In this document: positions 37,462 through 46,062 of the stretch, piece by piece
Numbering within the stretch: the first letter of the stretch is position 1
Layout of the letters: each line of letters begins with the position of its first letter
Source: Nonomuraea sp. PA05
GTDB taxonomy: Bacteria > Actinomycetota > Actinomycetes > Streptosporangiales > Streptosporangiaceae
Assembly: GCF_008086045.1 (NCBI RefSeq)
Contig: NZ_VSEY01000033.1
Location: 98,979 to 162,978, forward strand
DNA length: 64,000 bases
Reading direction: 5' to 3'
Notes under the pieces: generated by a model
Databases searched by the model: none
What the model was told of the DNA's origin: nothing
What the model saw: the letters and a program-made list of their open reading frames with translations, nothing else
Program-made: the position numbers and the translations under genes

Positions 37462-37868
37462 TCACAGGTGCGGGGCGTCGCGCACATGCCGAGCCGGCTG
37501 CGGCGTTGAAGGAGGAGGCCGGGAGATCGCCATCACCAGCCCCTCGACGAGCAGGGCGAACGGCTGGTACGGCCGGTGCCCGGCGGCCTTCCGCAGCTGC
37601 TGGGCGATGTCACTCGGCTGGGCCGGGACGAGGCTGACGACATCGTGCATGACCACGTCACGGCCCGGGCGCGACGGTCGGTAGGAGATCGCTCCGCGTG
37701 CCATGCGCACGACGTTGCCGAGGGGGCCATCTCCGCCCGAAAACCCGGGGCCACCAAGCCCTGGATCAAGCGGCGCCGCTGCGTACCGTCCCCGATCCGA
37801 TCACAGATCCAGAGCGAATCACCGACCTGAAGATACGCCGACGAGCCCGGCTCGGCGGTGTCCTCCAC
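37462..37868 (-). pseudogene. possible frameshifted hypothetical gene
   Basis: The start in one frame (37868) reads MEDTAEPGSSAYLQVGD and SLWICDRIGDGTQRRRLIQG. The coding character then moves to another frame ending at 37462, reading GRDVVMHDVVSLVPAQPSD and LRKAAGHRPYQPFALLVEGL. Together they look like one protein of about 130 residues with a frameshift near 37720. No family is recognised. It could equally be a short gene at 37462-37710. Confidence 0.35.
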
Positions 37869-37894
37869 GAATACTCACATGCCGCTTGACCTGC

Positions 37895-38403
37895 ATGGAT
37901 CGAATTCTCGGCAGGCGCACTGCCCTCGGCGGCGTGCGCATGGCCTTCGGTGAGAAGGCCGGCCCCGTCGACAACGCCGCCCTCGAGGCTCGGCCCGACG
38001 TCCTCATTTACACCACGTCCGTGCTCAAGGAGGACGTGGAGGTTATCGGTGAGGTGAGCGCCGATATCGACTTCCGCTCCAGCCTGCCGTACGCCGACGT
38101 CTTCGTCCGGCTGTGTGACGTCGATCCCGGCGGTCGCTCCGTCAACGTCTGCGACGGGCTCGTCAGCTTGCACGATGCGGACGCGACCACGGCAGCGCAG
38201 GTGCGGCTGTGGCCCACGGCGTACCGGTTCCGGCGCGGCCACCGCATCCGTGTCCAGGTCTCCAGTGGTGCCTTCCCTCGCCACAACCGCAACCCCGGCA
38301 CCGGCGAACCCGCGCCACCGCCACCATACTGCGCGCCGCCGACCAGCAGGTCTTCCACGATCCCAGACACCCGTCCGCCGTCGTCCTCCCGATCGGCCAG
38401 CAC
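37895..38403 (+). pseudogene. C-terminal remnant of a CocE/NonD-family hydrolase
   Basis: Reads ALEARPDVLIYTTSVLKEDV, then EVIGEVSADIDFRSSLPYAD, VFVRLCDVDPGGRSVNVCDG and AYRFRRGHRIRVQVSSGAFP, the jelly-roll C-terminal domain of X-Pro dipeptidyl-peptidase/CocE esterases. The whole alpha/beta-hydrolase part is missing. A frameshift near 38310 moves the last piece (RAADQQVFHDPRHPSAVVLP) into another frame. It is therefore truncated at the 5' end and frameshifted. Confidence 0.75.
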
Positions 38404-38542
38404 TCACCGCTCGGCGAAGGCCAGGTTCGAGCAGCCGTCACTCCTGCTCCGGTCACCAGCCCTCCAGCGGTGGCACAGCAGTTCCCTCGAGGCGTGCACG
38501 AGCAGAAAGCGGCACCCGTCAGCCGAGGCCCGCGCCCTCGTT

Positions 38543-39589
38543 TCAGCTTGGCGGGGCCGTACTCTCCCGGACGGTCAGGGTGGTCGCGATCTCCAACCCC
38601 ACCTGCGTGATCTCCTCGCCGCGCCCGAGGGCCAGCGCCAGCTCGGTCGCGGCGATCGCCATCTCACTCAACGGCTGGTGCACCGTGGTCAGCGGCGGGT
38701 CGACCCACGCCACGACCGGCAGGTCGTCGAAGCCGACCACACTCAGCTCCCGGGGAATGGACAATCCCAGCTCGCGGGCCGCCCGGTAGACGCCGAGCGC
38801 TTGCAGGTCGTTCGCGGTGAAGATGGCGCTCGGCCGGTCGGGCCGGGCGAGCAGATCACGTGCCGCGGCGTAGCCGTCCTCACGGGTGAGCAGGGTGCGC
38901 ACGACGAGGCCATGGTCGGCGGGCAGGCCGGCCTCGGTCAGCGCGGAGAAGTAGCCGGCCAGCCGGGCACGGCAGAACGGGTGATCCGGGCCGCTGATCA
39001 TGGCGATGCGGCGGTGCCCCAGCTCGATCAGGTGCCGCGTGGCCGCCTGGCCACCCCTCCAGTTGGTGGCACCGACGAACGGCACGTCGTCCGGCAGCTC
39101 ATCGATCGGGTCGAAGACGACGAACGGGATGCCCTTCGCCTTCAGCTGGTCGCGCTCCGCCGGTGAGAGCTGCGCCACCGACAGGACGCAGCGCGGACGA
39201 CGCCCGACCGTGTCGTCGATGGACATGCCTGAGGAGTCGTGCAGGCCGAACTCCGAGACCATGACCCCGGCGCGTTCCCGGCGGGCCACCCGCTCCACCC
39301 CGCGGATGATCTCCACCGCCCACATGCTCTCAAGCTCGCGGAACACCAGCTCCACGATGTTGTTGCGGCTGCTCGATGTGGGCTTGCGGTAGCCGTACTG
39401 ATTGACCAGCTCTTCGATGCGGGCACGGGTCTGTGCCGACACTCCCGACCGTCCGTTGATCACCTTCGAGACGGTGGGGATGGAGACCCCGGCGGACTCG
39501 GCGATGTAGGCGATGGTGACCGATCCCGGCCCGCCGTCCTGCGAGCTCTGCTCGTCGGCCGCGGGTTCGTCCGACCGGTTGTCCGTCAC
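38543..39589 (-). CDS. LacI family transcriptional regulator
   Basis: 348 residues from GTG 39589, with AAGG about 8 nt upstream. The N-terminal HTH is VTIAYIAESAGVSIPTVSKV followed by INGRSGVSAQTRARIEEL, with the hinge GYRKPTSS. A periplasmic-binding-protein-like effector domain ends VVGFDDLPVVAWVDPPLTTV. It probably senses a sugar. Its start region abuts the truncated NRPS sequence on the opposite strand, so the recombination that cut the NRPS gene lies right at its promoter. Confidence 0.92.
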   Translation of the reverse strand: MTDNRSDEPAADEQSSQDGGPGSVTIAYIAESAGVSIPTVSKVINGRSGVSAQTRARIEELVNQYGYRKPTSSSRNNIVELVFRELESMWAVEIIRGVERVARRERAGVMVSEFGLHDSSGMSIDDTVGRRPRCVLSVAQLSPAERDQLKAKGIPFVVFDPIDELPDDVPFVGATNWRGGQAATRHLIELGHRRIAMISGPDHPFCRARLAGYFSALTEAGLPADHGLVVRTLLTREDGYAAARDLLARPDRPSAIFTANDLQALGVYRAARELGLSIPRELSVVGFDDLPVVAWVDPPLTTVHQPLSEMAIAATELALALGRGEEITQVGLEIATTLTVRESTAPPS

Positions 39590-39599
39590 GTTCGCCCTT

Positions 39600-41741
39600 T
39601 CTTCCGGCGGCGAGCTGCTGCACCGCCTGCACTCCCACCTCAAGGGCTACGTGGGGACCGACATCGCCGAGCCGGTCGTGGCCCGCCTCGGCACGCTCGG
39701 GCTGCCCGGCGTCGAGGTGGTGCGGGCCGCCGCGCACGAGATCAACGGCGACGCGGTCCGCGTCGCTCTGGCCGACCTCGGCGAACGGCCCGACTGCGTG
39801 CTGCTCAACTCCGTCACCCAGTGCTTCCCGAGTGTGGAGTACCTGGCGGCAGTGCTTCGCGACGCGATCGACGCTGTAGCTCCTGGAGGAGTCGTGATCG
39901 TCGGCGACGTACGTCACTCCGGGCTGCTCTTGGAGCACTGCCGCAGCCTGGAAGCGACGGATGCCGCGGCGGAGTCGCGTGCCGCAGCCGACACCGAGTT
40001 GCTGTTCGACCCGATGACGCTGGCAGCCGTCGCCGCGCGGTCGAACCGGAGTGTCGCCGTCAGCCTCTACGCCAAGACCCTGACGGCCGACACCGAGCTG
40101 ACCCGGTACCGGTTCGACGCCGTACTGCACGTGGACGCGCCGGCCGGCCCCGCCGCCACCGTGCACGCCTGGGACGAACTGGGACCTGATCGGGCGGGCG
40201 CGCTTGCCGCACTGGTGGCCGGGGACGATCCCGTCCGGGTGACCGGCATCCCCAACGGACTCCTCCGGTCCGTTCCGGGAGCGGAGTCCGGGGCGAGCCT
40301 GCGCGCGGTGGTGGAGGGCACCGACAGCGCGGTGTTCCTTGATCCCGCCGACCCGGCGCTCCTGCAGGTCGCGTCGCCTGCGGAGGCCGCCGCCCTGCCC
40401 GTCGACGCGCTGGCCGGGGTGGGCAGGCCGCACGAGCCGCTGGGCGCGTTCGCCCGCGCGAGGCTCGTCGAGGTGGTCAGGCGAGAGCTCCGTCGCGCGG
40501 GACTGCCGATCCCCGGGCAACTGACCACACGGGTCCCGGACGGCGCGGGCCGGGACGCGATCAGCCTGGCCGGGAGTGCCGCGGAAGCCGACCGCGCCGG
40601 ACGCCTCGCGCTTGCGCGGACCGGCAGAACGGGAGCGCGACTGCCCGCCGATCGGGCTGCTCAACCGGTGCCCGACACTGCACTCGCCCACCTCCCGGCT
40701 GCTATCCGGACCTTCGACGAGATCGCCCTGCGGGCGCTGGTCGCCCTGATGAGCGGTGTCCTGCCCCAGGGGGGCTCGCGGACGGCCGAGGAGCTCGTCG
40801 CAGCACTCGGTACGGCGCCACGGCATGCATGGATCGTCCGACGCTGGCTGGAGGTCCTCAGCGCGGAAGGGCTCGTACGACGCGACCCCGGCGGCCGGTA
40901 CGAGGCCACGGCCGAACCGGAGCGAGCCGGGGACGACGGGGACGACCTCGAACGCGCCTGCGCCGCGCTCGGTTACCCGGACGAGATGGCGGTCTTCTTC
41001 CGCACCGCCCTGGCCCATCTGCCCGAGCTGCTGCGGGACGAGATCATGGCCCAGGCGCTGCTCTTTCCCGACGGTGACCTGCTCACCTCGCTCAGCAAGG
41101 ACCAGCACAACGTCAGCAACACCTATCTGAACGCCGCTCTTGGGCACGTCCTCGCTCGCGCCGCGGCCACCCGTGCGAGGCCACTACGTGTCGTCGAACT
41201 CGGCGGGGGAGCGGGAGGGAGCACCGCAGCCGCGCTGGACGGGCTCGGAGACGCGGAGGTGGATTACCTGTTCTCCGACGTGTCTCGATTTTTCACCATG
41301 GCGGCCGAGGACCGGTTCGGCGACCGGCTCCGCTACGCGCTGCTCGACATCAACGCCGATCTCGTCGCCCAGGGTGCGGAACGCGGCGGCGCCGATGTGG
41401 TGATCGCCGCCAACGTCCTGCATTGTGCCCGGAATGCGGGACGGTCGCTGCGCTGGCTCGGGGAGCTGCTGGCGCCCGGTGGCCTGGTGGTGGTGACCGA
41501 GGCGATCCGCGAGCACTACCTGGTGCTCGCCACGATGCAGTTCCTGATGTCCCCGCGCGAGGGTCAGCCGGATCTCGGCGTGGGCGACCGGCGAGGTGGC
41601 ACGGGCCGCGTCTTCTTCACCGGAAGGGAGTTGCCTGCCGAACTGGCGGAGGCAGGGCTGCGTCCGATCTTGGAACTGCCGGGGGCCGCCTCGCCGCTGG
41701 CTGCCCCGGCTCAGCACCTGTTCGTCGCGGCGAAGCTCTGA
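39600..41741 (+). pseudogene. 5'-truncated NRPS fragment with two methyltransferase-type domains
   Basis: The frame is open from 39513, but only sequence after about 39600 looks coding; upstream bases belong to the lacI start. The first part (VVLNSV-type motif as CVLLNSVTQCFPSVEYLAAV, then GGVVIVGDVRHSGLLLEHC) is the C-terminal part of an NRPS-embedded methyltransferase lacking SAM motif I. After a disordered linker, a second domain has YPDEMAVFFRTALAHLPELL, SAM motif I VVELGGGAGGSTAAAL and LLAPGGLVVVTEAI, like methyltransferase modules in thiazoline-type siderophore synthetases. No adenylation, condensation or carrier domains remain. The product of the original assembly line is unknown. Confidence 0.65.
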
Positions 41742-41770
41742 ACGGAGGGGCGGTTTCCCGCCCCTCCGTT
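41741..41770. terminator. strong bidirectional hairpin terminator
   Basis: A perfect 13-bp stem AACGGAGGGGCGG with loop TTTC and its complement CCGCCCCTCCGTT lies exactly between the convergent NRPS remnant (stop ending at 41741) and the dithiol oxidase gene (stop starting at 41770). There is no long T run, as is usual for actinomycete hairpin terminators. Confidence 0.8.
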
Positions 41771-42693
41771 CAAGCCAGCGTCACCGGCAGCCCCGCGCGG
41801 AACAGTTCCTGCTCCAGCCACACGGCCGCCCGTACGCCGTCGGCGGCGCTCGGGCTCACCAGCGTCACCGGATCCGGCACGGCCTTCAGGTGGGCGGCGT
41901 CGCCGGCCGCGTAGACACCGGCGACGCTGGTCCGGCCGTACTCGTCCACCTCGACGCAGCCGTCCGGCAGCAGCTCGCAGCCGAGTCGCACGGCCAGCTC
42001 GGTGTTGGGCCGGGTGGGGGCACGGTGGTAGACGGCCTCGCGTGTCAGTGTCGTCCCGTCGGCGAACCGCAGGGTCAGCGCGTCCAGGTCACCTTCGATG
42101 CCCGTGAGAGGCGTCTCCTTCACCGGGATGCCGCGAGCCTTGATGACTTCGGCGACGGGCTCCGGCATGGCGGCAGGGCCGTTCGTGCACAGGATCACGT
42201 CGTCGCTGTAGCGGTCGGCGACATAGGCGGCCAGCATCGCGTCGGCGCCGTTGCCGATGACGGCGAGTACCTTGCCGTTCGTCTCGTAACCGTGGCAGAA
42301 GGGGCAGTGGTAGACGCTCTTGCCCCACCGCTCAGCCAGTCCGGGAACATCGGCGGGCTGGTCGGTCAGTCCGCTCGTCAGCATCAGCCGGGACGTCTCG
42401 GCGCGTTCTCCGTCCGCCAGGGTCACCGTGAAGCGGCCCGACTCACCTTCCACTGAGGTGACGCGTCCCTGCCGGAACTCCACCGTCGGATACGTCGCGA
42501 GCTCGGCGCGCCCGTCGGACAGCAGGAGTGCGGGGGAGCCGCCGTCCCTGCCGAGGTACATGTGCATCTCCGCGGCGGGCGCGTTGCGGGGCTGTCCGGC
42601 GTCCACCACCAGGACGCGGCGGCGCTGGCGGCCCAGCACCAGCGCCGCGCTGAGCCCTGCCGGTCCGCCGCCGATCACGATCACTTCGTACAT
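41770..42693 (-). CDS. FAD-dependent dithiol oxidase-like (GliT/HlmI type)
   Basis: 307 residues from ATG 42693 (AGGAG 7 nt upstream; another ATG lies 3 nt earlier). FAD-binding VIVIGGGPAGLSAALVLGR, the redox pair CPFCHGYE near residue 130, the NAD(P)-type segment VLAVIGNGADAML, and the FAD motif VAGVYAAGDAAHL. Thioredoxin reductases have CxxC followed by DG; the CHGYE context is that of GliT, HlmI and DepH, which form disulfides in natural products. It lies last in a methyltransferase/ABC unit, coupled to the upstream methyltransferase. Confidence 0.82.
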   Translation of the reverse strand: MYEVIVIGGGPAGLSAALVLGRQRRRVLVVDAGQPRNAPAAEMHMYLGRDGGSPALLLSDGRAELATYPTVEFRQGRVTSVEGESGRFTVTLADGERAETSRLMLTSGLTDQPADVPGLAERWGKSVYHCPFCHGYETNGKVLAVIGNGADAMLAAYVADRYSDDVILCTNGPAAMPEPVAEVIKARGIPVKETPLTGIEGDLDALTLRFADGTTLTREAVYHRAPTRPNTELAVRLGCELLPDGCVEVDEYGRTSVAGVYAAGDAAHLKAVPDPVTLVSPSAADGVRAAVWLEQELFRAGLPVTLA

Positions 42694-43421
42694 CATGCGT
42701 CTCCTCTGCTGATGAGGTACATGCCAAGTTCGGCCGGGCCGGTGGGCGTGGGGCTCAGGCCGTGTCCGGCGAGTTCCGCCTTGAGCTGCGGCTCGTCGAG
42801 GACCCACCAGTCGTAGGTGGCGGTCACCTCGCCGACGAGCCGGTCGTCGTGGTGGGTGCGGTAGGTCATGTGCCAGGTGACGCGGTCGGAGCCGGTGGGT
42901 TCCGCGCGGGCCCAGCCCTCGTAGCGTCGCCGTCCCAGGCGTACGTCGGCGGACCGGGCTTGCGGCACCGCCGCCGGTTCGGTGGGGGGTTGCAGGTTGA
43001 GCACCGCCCGGCCCCCTGGGACGAGGCGCTCGGCGAGCAGGGCCCAGATGCGCTGCCGGTCGGCGGGAGAGAAGTGTCCGAGGACGTTCATGGCGACGAC
43101 GGCGCCGAGCCGGGGCGGCAGGTCGACGTCCAGCAGGCCCTCCGGCAGCACGGTCACCCGGTCACGCAGCTCGGCGGCCTCGTTCACCCGGGCCAGCAGG
43201 ACGGACCGCAGCCCAGGCGACGGCTCGACCGCCACGATCTCACCGCCGCACGCCCCGGCGATCACCCGGGTGCCGTGCCCGCCACCTGCCCCCACGTCCA
43301 CCACCGGATCGGTGACCCCGCGCAGCGCCTCTTCCAGGGGCGGCCCCAGGACCGCCCAGTGCGACGCGATCATCACATCGATGAATTCCGCTGATTGCTC
43401 GTACTCGTCGGCCACACGCAT
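42693..43421 (-). CDS. class I SAM-dependent methyltransferase
   Basis: 242 residues from ATG 43421, though GAGAGG directly abuts that codon and GTG 43415 is better spaced. SAM motif I is VVDVGAGGGHGTRVIAG, an acidic motif II VAVEPSPG follows, and AMNVLGHFSPADRQRIWAL is motif IV. C-terminal aromatic-rich strands (YDWWVLDEP) likely bind substrate. Its stop overlaps the dithiol oxidase start. A Fur/Zur-type box lies 16-30 nt upstream, so this pair appears to be its own metal-controlled transcription unit. Confidence 0.85.
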   Translation of the reverse strand: MRVADEYEQSAEFIDVMIASHWAVLGPPLEEALRGVTDPVVDVGAGGGHGTRVIAGACGGEIVAVEPSPGLRSVLLARVNEAAELRDRVTVLPEGLLDVDLPPRLGAVVAMNVLGHFSPADRQRIWALLAERLVPGGRAVLNLQPPTEPAAVPQARSADVRLGRRRYEGWARAEPTGSDRVTWHMTYRTHHDDRLVGEVTATYDWWVLDEPQLKAELAGHGLSPTPTGPAELGMYLISRGDA

Positions 43422-43436
43422 CCTCTCGTAATGAAG

Positions 43437-43451
43437 TGATAACCATAATCA
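43437..43451. promoter_or_regulatory. Fur/Zur-type 7-1-7 box (methyltransferase/oxidase unit)
   Basis: TGATAACCATAATCA: half-sites TGATAAC and ATAATCA around a central C. It is the weakest of three similar boxes in locus 2 (one half deviates from the Fur pattern TGATAAT-N-ATTATCA). The overlapping GATAACCATAATCATT also fits the older 19-bp Fur description. It sits directly before the start at 43421. Confidence 0.55.
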
Positions 43452-43507
43452 TTTCGAGAGATTACGGACACGGGGAAGCGGCCGTCAAGAGTCGGCGCTG
43501 CCGCCGG

Positions 43508-44303
43508 TCATGGGCGCAGGCCCGCCCCGATGAGGGAGGTGGCGTCCAATTCGCGCGTATCCCGCTCGGCCAGCAGGTGATCGAACGTGACGCGTACCCG
43601 GTCGACGGCGGCGTCCGGAAGGCCGGTGAGCATGCCGCGGAAGCCGCTGCCGAGCACGACCTGCCAGGCGAGTGCGTCGTCCAGGGGGATGCGCAGCGGG
43701 GCGCGGGTCACGGTGGCCCGCGTCAGGCCGAGGCCGGTCAGCCAGGCGGCCAGCCCTTCCTCCGTGGCGAGCCGGGACGCCGCCTCGCTGCCGGCGGGCG
43801 GGGCGGTCGGGGTCTCGCGCACCCGCGCGACCGCCTCGGCGAACAGGCGGCCGAAAGCCTCCATCGCGCCCTGCGCCCACGTGGTGACGACCAGCCGTCC
43901 ACCGGGCCGGAGCAGTCCGGCCAGGCGGGTGACGGAGGCGTCCATGTCCGGCAGGAAGAAGACGCCGTGCACGCACTGCACCACGTCGTACGGGAGGCCG
44001 TCCTGAGCCTCCCACGTGGTGACGTCGGCCTGGACGAAACGGACGTTCCGCAGGCCGTCGGCGCGGCGGCGGCCGTGGGCGAGGAGTGCGCCGGCGAGGT
44101 CGACGGCGTCCACGTGCCCCTGCGCCCCGGCCGCCTCCGCAGCCGGGACGGCTGAGGCGCCCGCGCCGCAGCACACGTCCAGGACGCGCTCGCCGGGCCG
44201 GATGCCGGCGGCGGCGACGGTCGCTTCGCCGATGGGGCCCCACAGCAGCGGCGAGACCTCGGCGTAGTGGGCGGCGGCGCTGTCGAAGACGGTCTCGATC
44301 ATG
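43508..44303 (-). CDS. class I SAM-dependent methyltransferase
   Basis: 264 residues from ATG 44303 (AAGGAA about 7 nt upstream), overlapping the stop of the ABC gene before it by 5 nt. SAM motif I is VLDVCCGAGASAVPAAEAAG, then VDAVDLAGALLAHGRRRADG, and motif IV VVQCVHGVFFLPDMDA, with RLAGLLRPGGRLVVTTWAQG. This is the UbiE/demethylmenaquinone methyltransferase-like layout. A small-molecule or peptide N-, O- or C-methylation role in this cluster is inferred. Confidence 0.87.
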
Positions 44304-46062
44304 CGGGTTCCTTTCGGGGTCTGCGGAGTTGCCAGCCGCGGGCGCGGACGCGTTCGTCCCAGAAGCGCGCGTACGTGCCCCCGGTGGCGAGGAGGCTGTC
44401 GTGGTCGCCGTGCTCGGTGATGCGGCCCCGGTCGAGGACGAGGATGCGGTCGGCGGCGACCACGGTGGACAGGCGGTGGGCGACGACGATGACGGTGCGG
44501 TCGTGAGCCAGTTCGGCGAGGGCGTCGGCGACGGCGGCCTCGTTGGCCGGGTCGAGGGCGGCCGTGGCCTCGTCCAGCAGCACGATGGGGGCGTCCTTGA
44601 GCAGGGCGCGGGCGATGGAGACGCGCTGCTTCTCGCCGCCGGACAGGGTGGAGCCGGCCTCGCCGACGCGGGTGTGCCAGCCGTCGGGCAGGCGCTCGAC
44701 GACCTCGTCGAGACGGGCGACGCGCGCCACCCGGTCGAGGTCGGCCTGGGTGGCGTCGGGCGCGGCCATGCGCAGGTTGTCGGCGATCGTGCCCTCGAAC
44801 AGGTAGACGTCCTGGAACACCTGCGCGGTCAGCCGCGAGACCCCCGCGCTGCCCAGGTCGCGCACGTCCCGGCCGCCGATGAGGATCGCGCCCTCGGTGG
44901 CGTCGAAGAACCGGCCGAGCAGCTTGAGCAGCGTGCTCTTGCCCGCGCCGGACGGGCCCACGACGGCGGTGAAGCTGCCTGCGGGGATCGTGGCGTCGAT
45001 GCCGTCGAGGACGAGGGGGCCGTCGTCGTAGCCGAAGCGCACGCCGCGCAGCTCGATGCCGGTGCCGGCGGGTTCGGCGGGCTCGGCCGGTTCGGGCAGC
45101 GGCGGCACCGCGAGCAGGGCCCTGACCCTGCCGATGGCGTCCGCGTTGACCTGGACGGTGCCGGCCAGCTCGCCGAGCTGGGAGATCGGGTCGAGCATGC
45201 GCAGCGTGACGATCATCAGGCCGATCATGACCGCGACGGTCATCGTGCCCTGCAGGGTGAAGACGACCGTGAGCGCGATGACGGTCGTGACCACCAGTTG
45301 CAGCGCGCCGAAGAACGCCACGAGTCCCCACGCCCCGCGGATGGTGAGGCGCGACTGGGAGCCCTGCTGGCTGACCAGGGACTCCTCCAAGGTGCCGAGC
45401 TCGGGCCGGTCGAGAACCCCGTAGGCGCGCAGGGTGGGCTGCTGGCGGGCATACTCGACGATGCGGGAGGCGCTGACGCCGATGTCGTGCTCGTAGTCGT
45501 CGTCGTTGCGCCGCACGATCGTCATGAGCAGCCGCAGCGCGAGCGCGCACAACAGCGCACCGGCGGTGAACGCCAGGCCGATCCGCCAATCGAGCACGAA
45601 ACTGCCGATGACCATGGTGGCGGGCGCGGTGACGCCGACGACGACGTGGCGTAGCAGGTGGGCGGGGATGTTGGCGACGTCCATCGTGCCCTTGCCGAGC
45701 ATCCGCCCGATCGGCCCGGTGCGGTCGCCGCGGAACCAGCCGATCGGCAGCGTCGCCAGATGGTTGCCGAGGCGCTCGTGGAAACCGGTCAGCACGTCGG
45801 TGCCGACCACGTACCCCAGAGACGTGCTCCAGGCCAGCAGGACGTGATGGACGGCGACCGAGGCGGCGATCGCGCCCGCCCACAGCCAGAAGCGGCCCCA
45901 GTCGACCGGCGGGCTGGTGAGGGCGCCCACGAGGGGGGCGACGAACAGGTACGCCAGCCCTTGGAGGACCCCCTGCCCGGCCTGGGCGGCGAGCATGACG
46001 CGCAGGTGGCGCCGGCCGCGTGCGTCGAGCAGCTCGGACAGGTAGCGGATCATGGCGATCAT
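44299..46062 (-). CDS. ABC half-transporter (YbtQ/IrtB-like)
   Basis: 587 residues from ATG 46062, overlapping the TGA of the partner gene by one base (TGATG). Six transmembrane helices with the type IV exporter motif LPIGWFRGDRTGPIGRMLGK occupy residues 1-300. The ATPase has GPSGAGKST, LSGGEKQR, VLLDEATAALD and VAHRLST. IrtAB and YbtPQ import ferric siderophores despite the exporter fold. It forms a heterodimer with the next upstream gene. Confidence 0.88.
   Translation of the reverse strand: MIAMIRYLSELLDARGRRHLRVMLAAQAGQGVLQGLAYLFVAPLVGALTSPPVDWGRFWLWAGAIAASVAVHHVLLAWSTSLGYVVGTDVLTGFHERLGNHLATLPIGWFRGDRTGPIGRMLGKGTMDVANIPAHLLRHVVVGVTAPATMVIGSFVLDWRIGLAFTAGALLCALALRLLMTIVRRNDDDYEHDIGVSASRIVEYARQQPTLRAYGVLDRPELGTLEESLVSQQGSQSRLTIRGAWGLVAFFGALQLVVTTVIALTVVFTLQGTMTVAVMIGLMIVTLRMLDPISQLGELAGTVQVNADAIGRVRALLAVPPLPEPAEPAEPAGTGIELRGVRFGYDDGPLVLDGIDATIPAGSFTAVVGPSGAGKSTLLKLLGRFFDATEGAILIGGRDVRDLGSAGVSRLTAQVFQDVYLFEGTIADNLRMAAPDATQADLDRVARVARLDEVVERLPDGWHTRVGEAGSTLSGGEKQRVSIARALLKDAPIVLLDEATAALDPANEAAVADALAELAHDRTVIVVAHRLSTVVAADRILVLDRGRITEHGDHDSLLATGGTYARFWDERVRARGWQLRRPRKEPA

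Noticed and set aside
39513..41741. Intact 742-residue methyltransferase protein
   Set aside because: The first 25-30 codons are antisense to the lacI start and not coding-like, and the first domain lacks SAM motif I, so a 5'-truncated NRPS fragment fits better.
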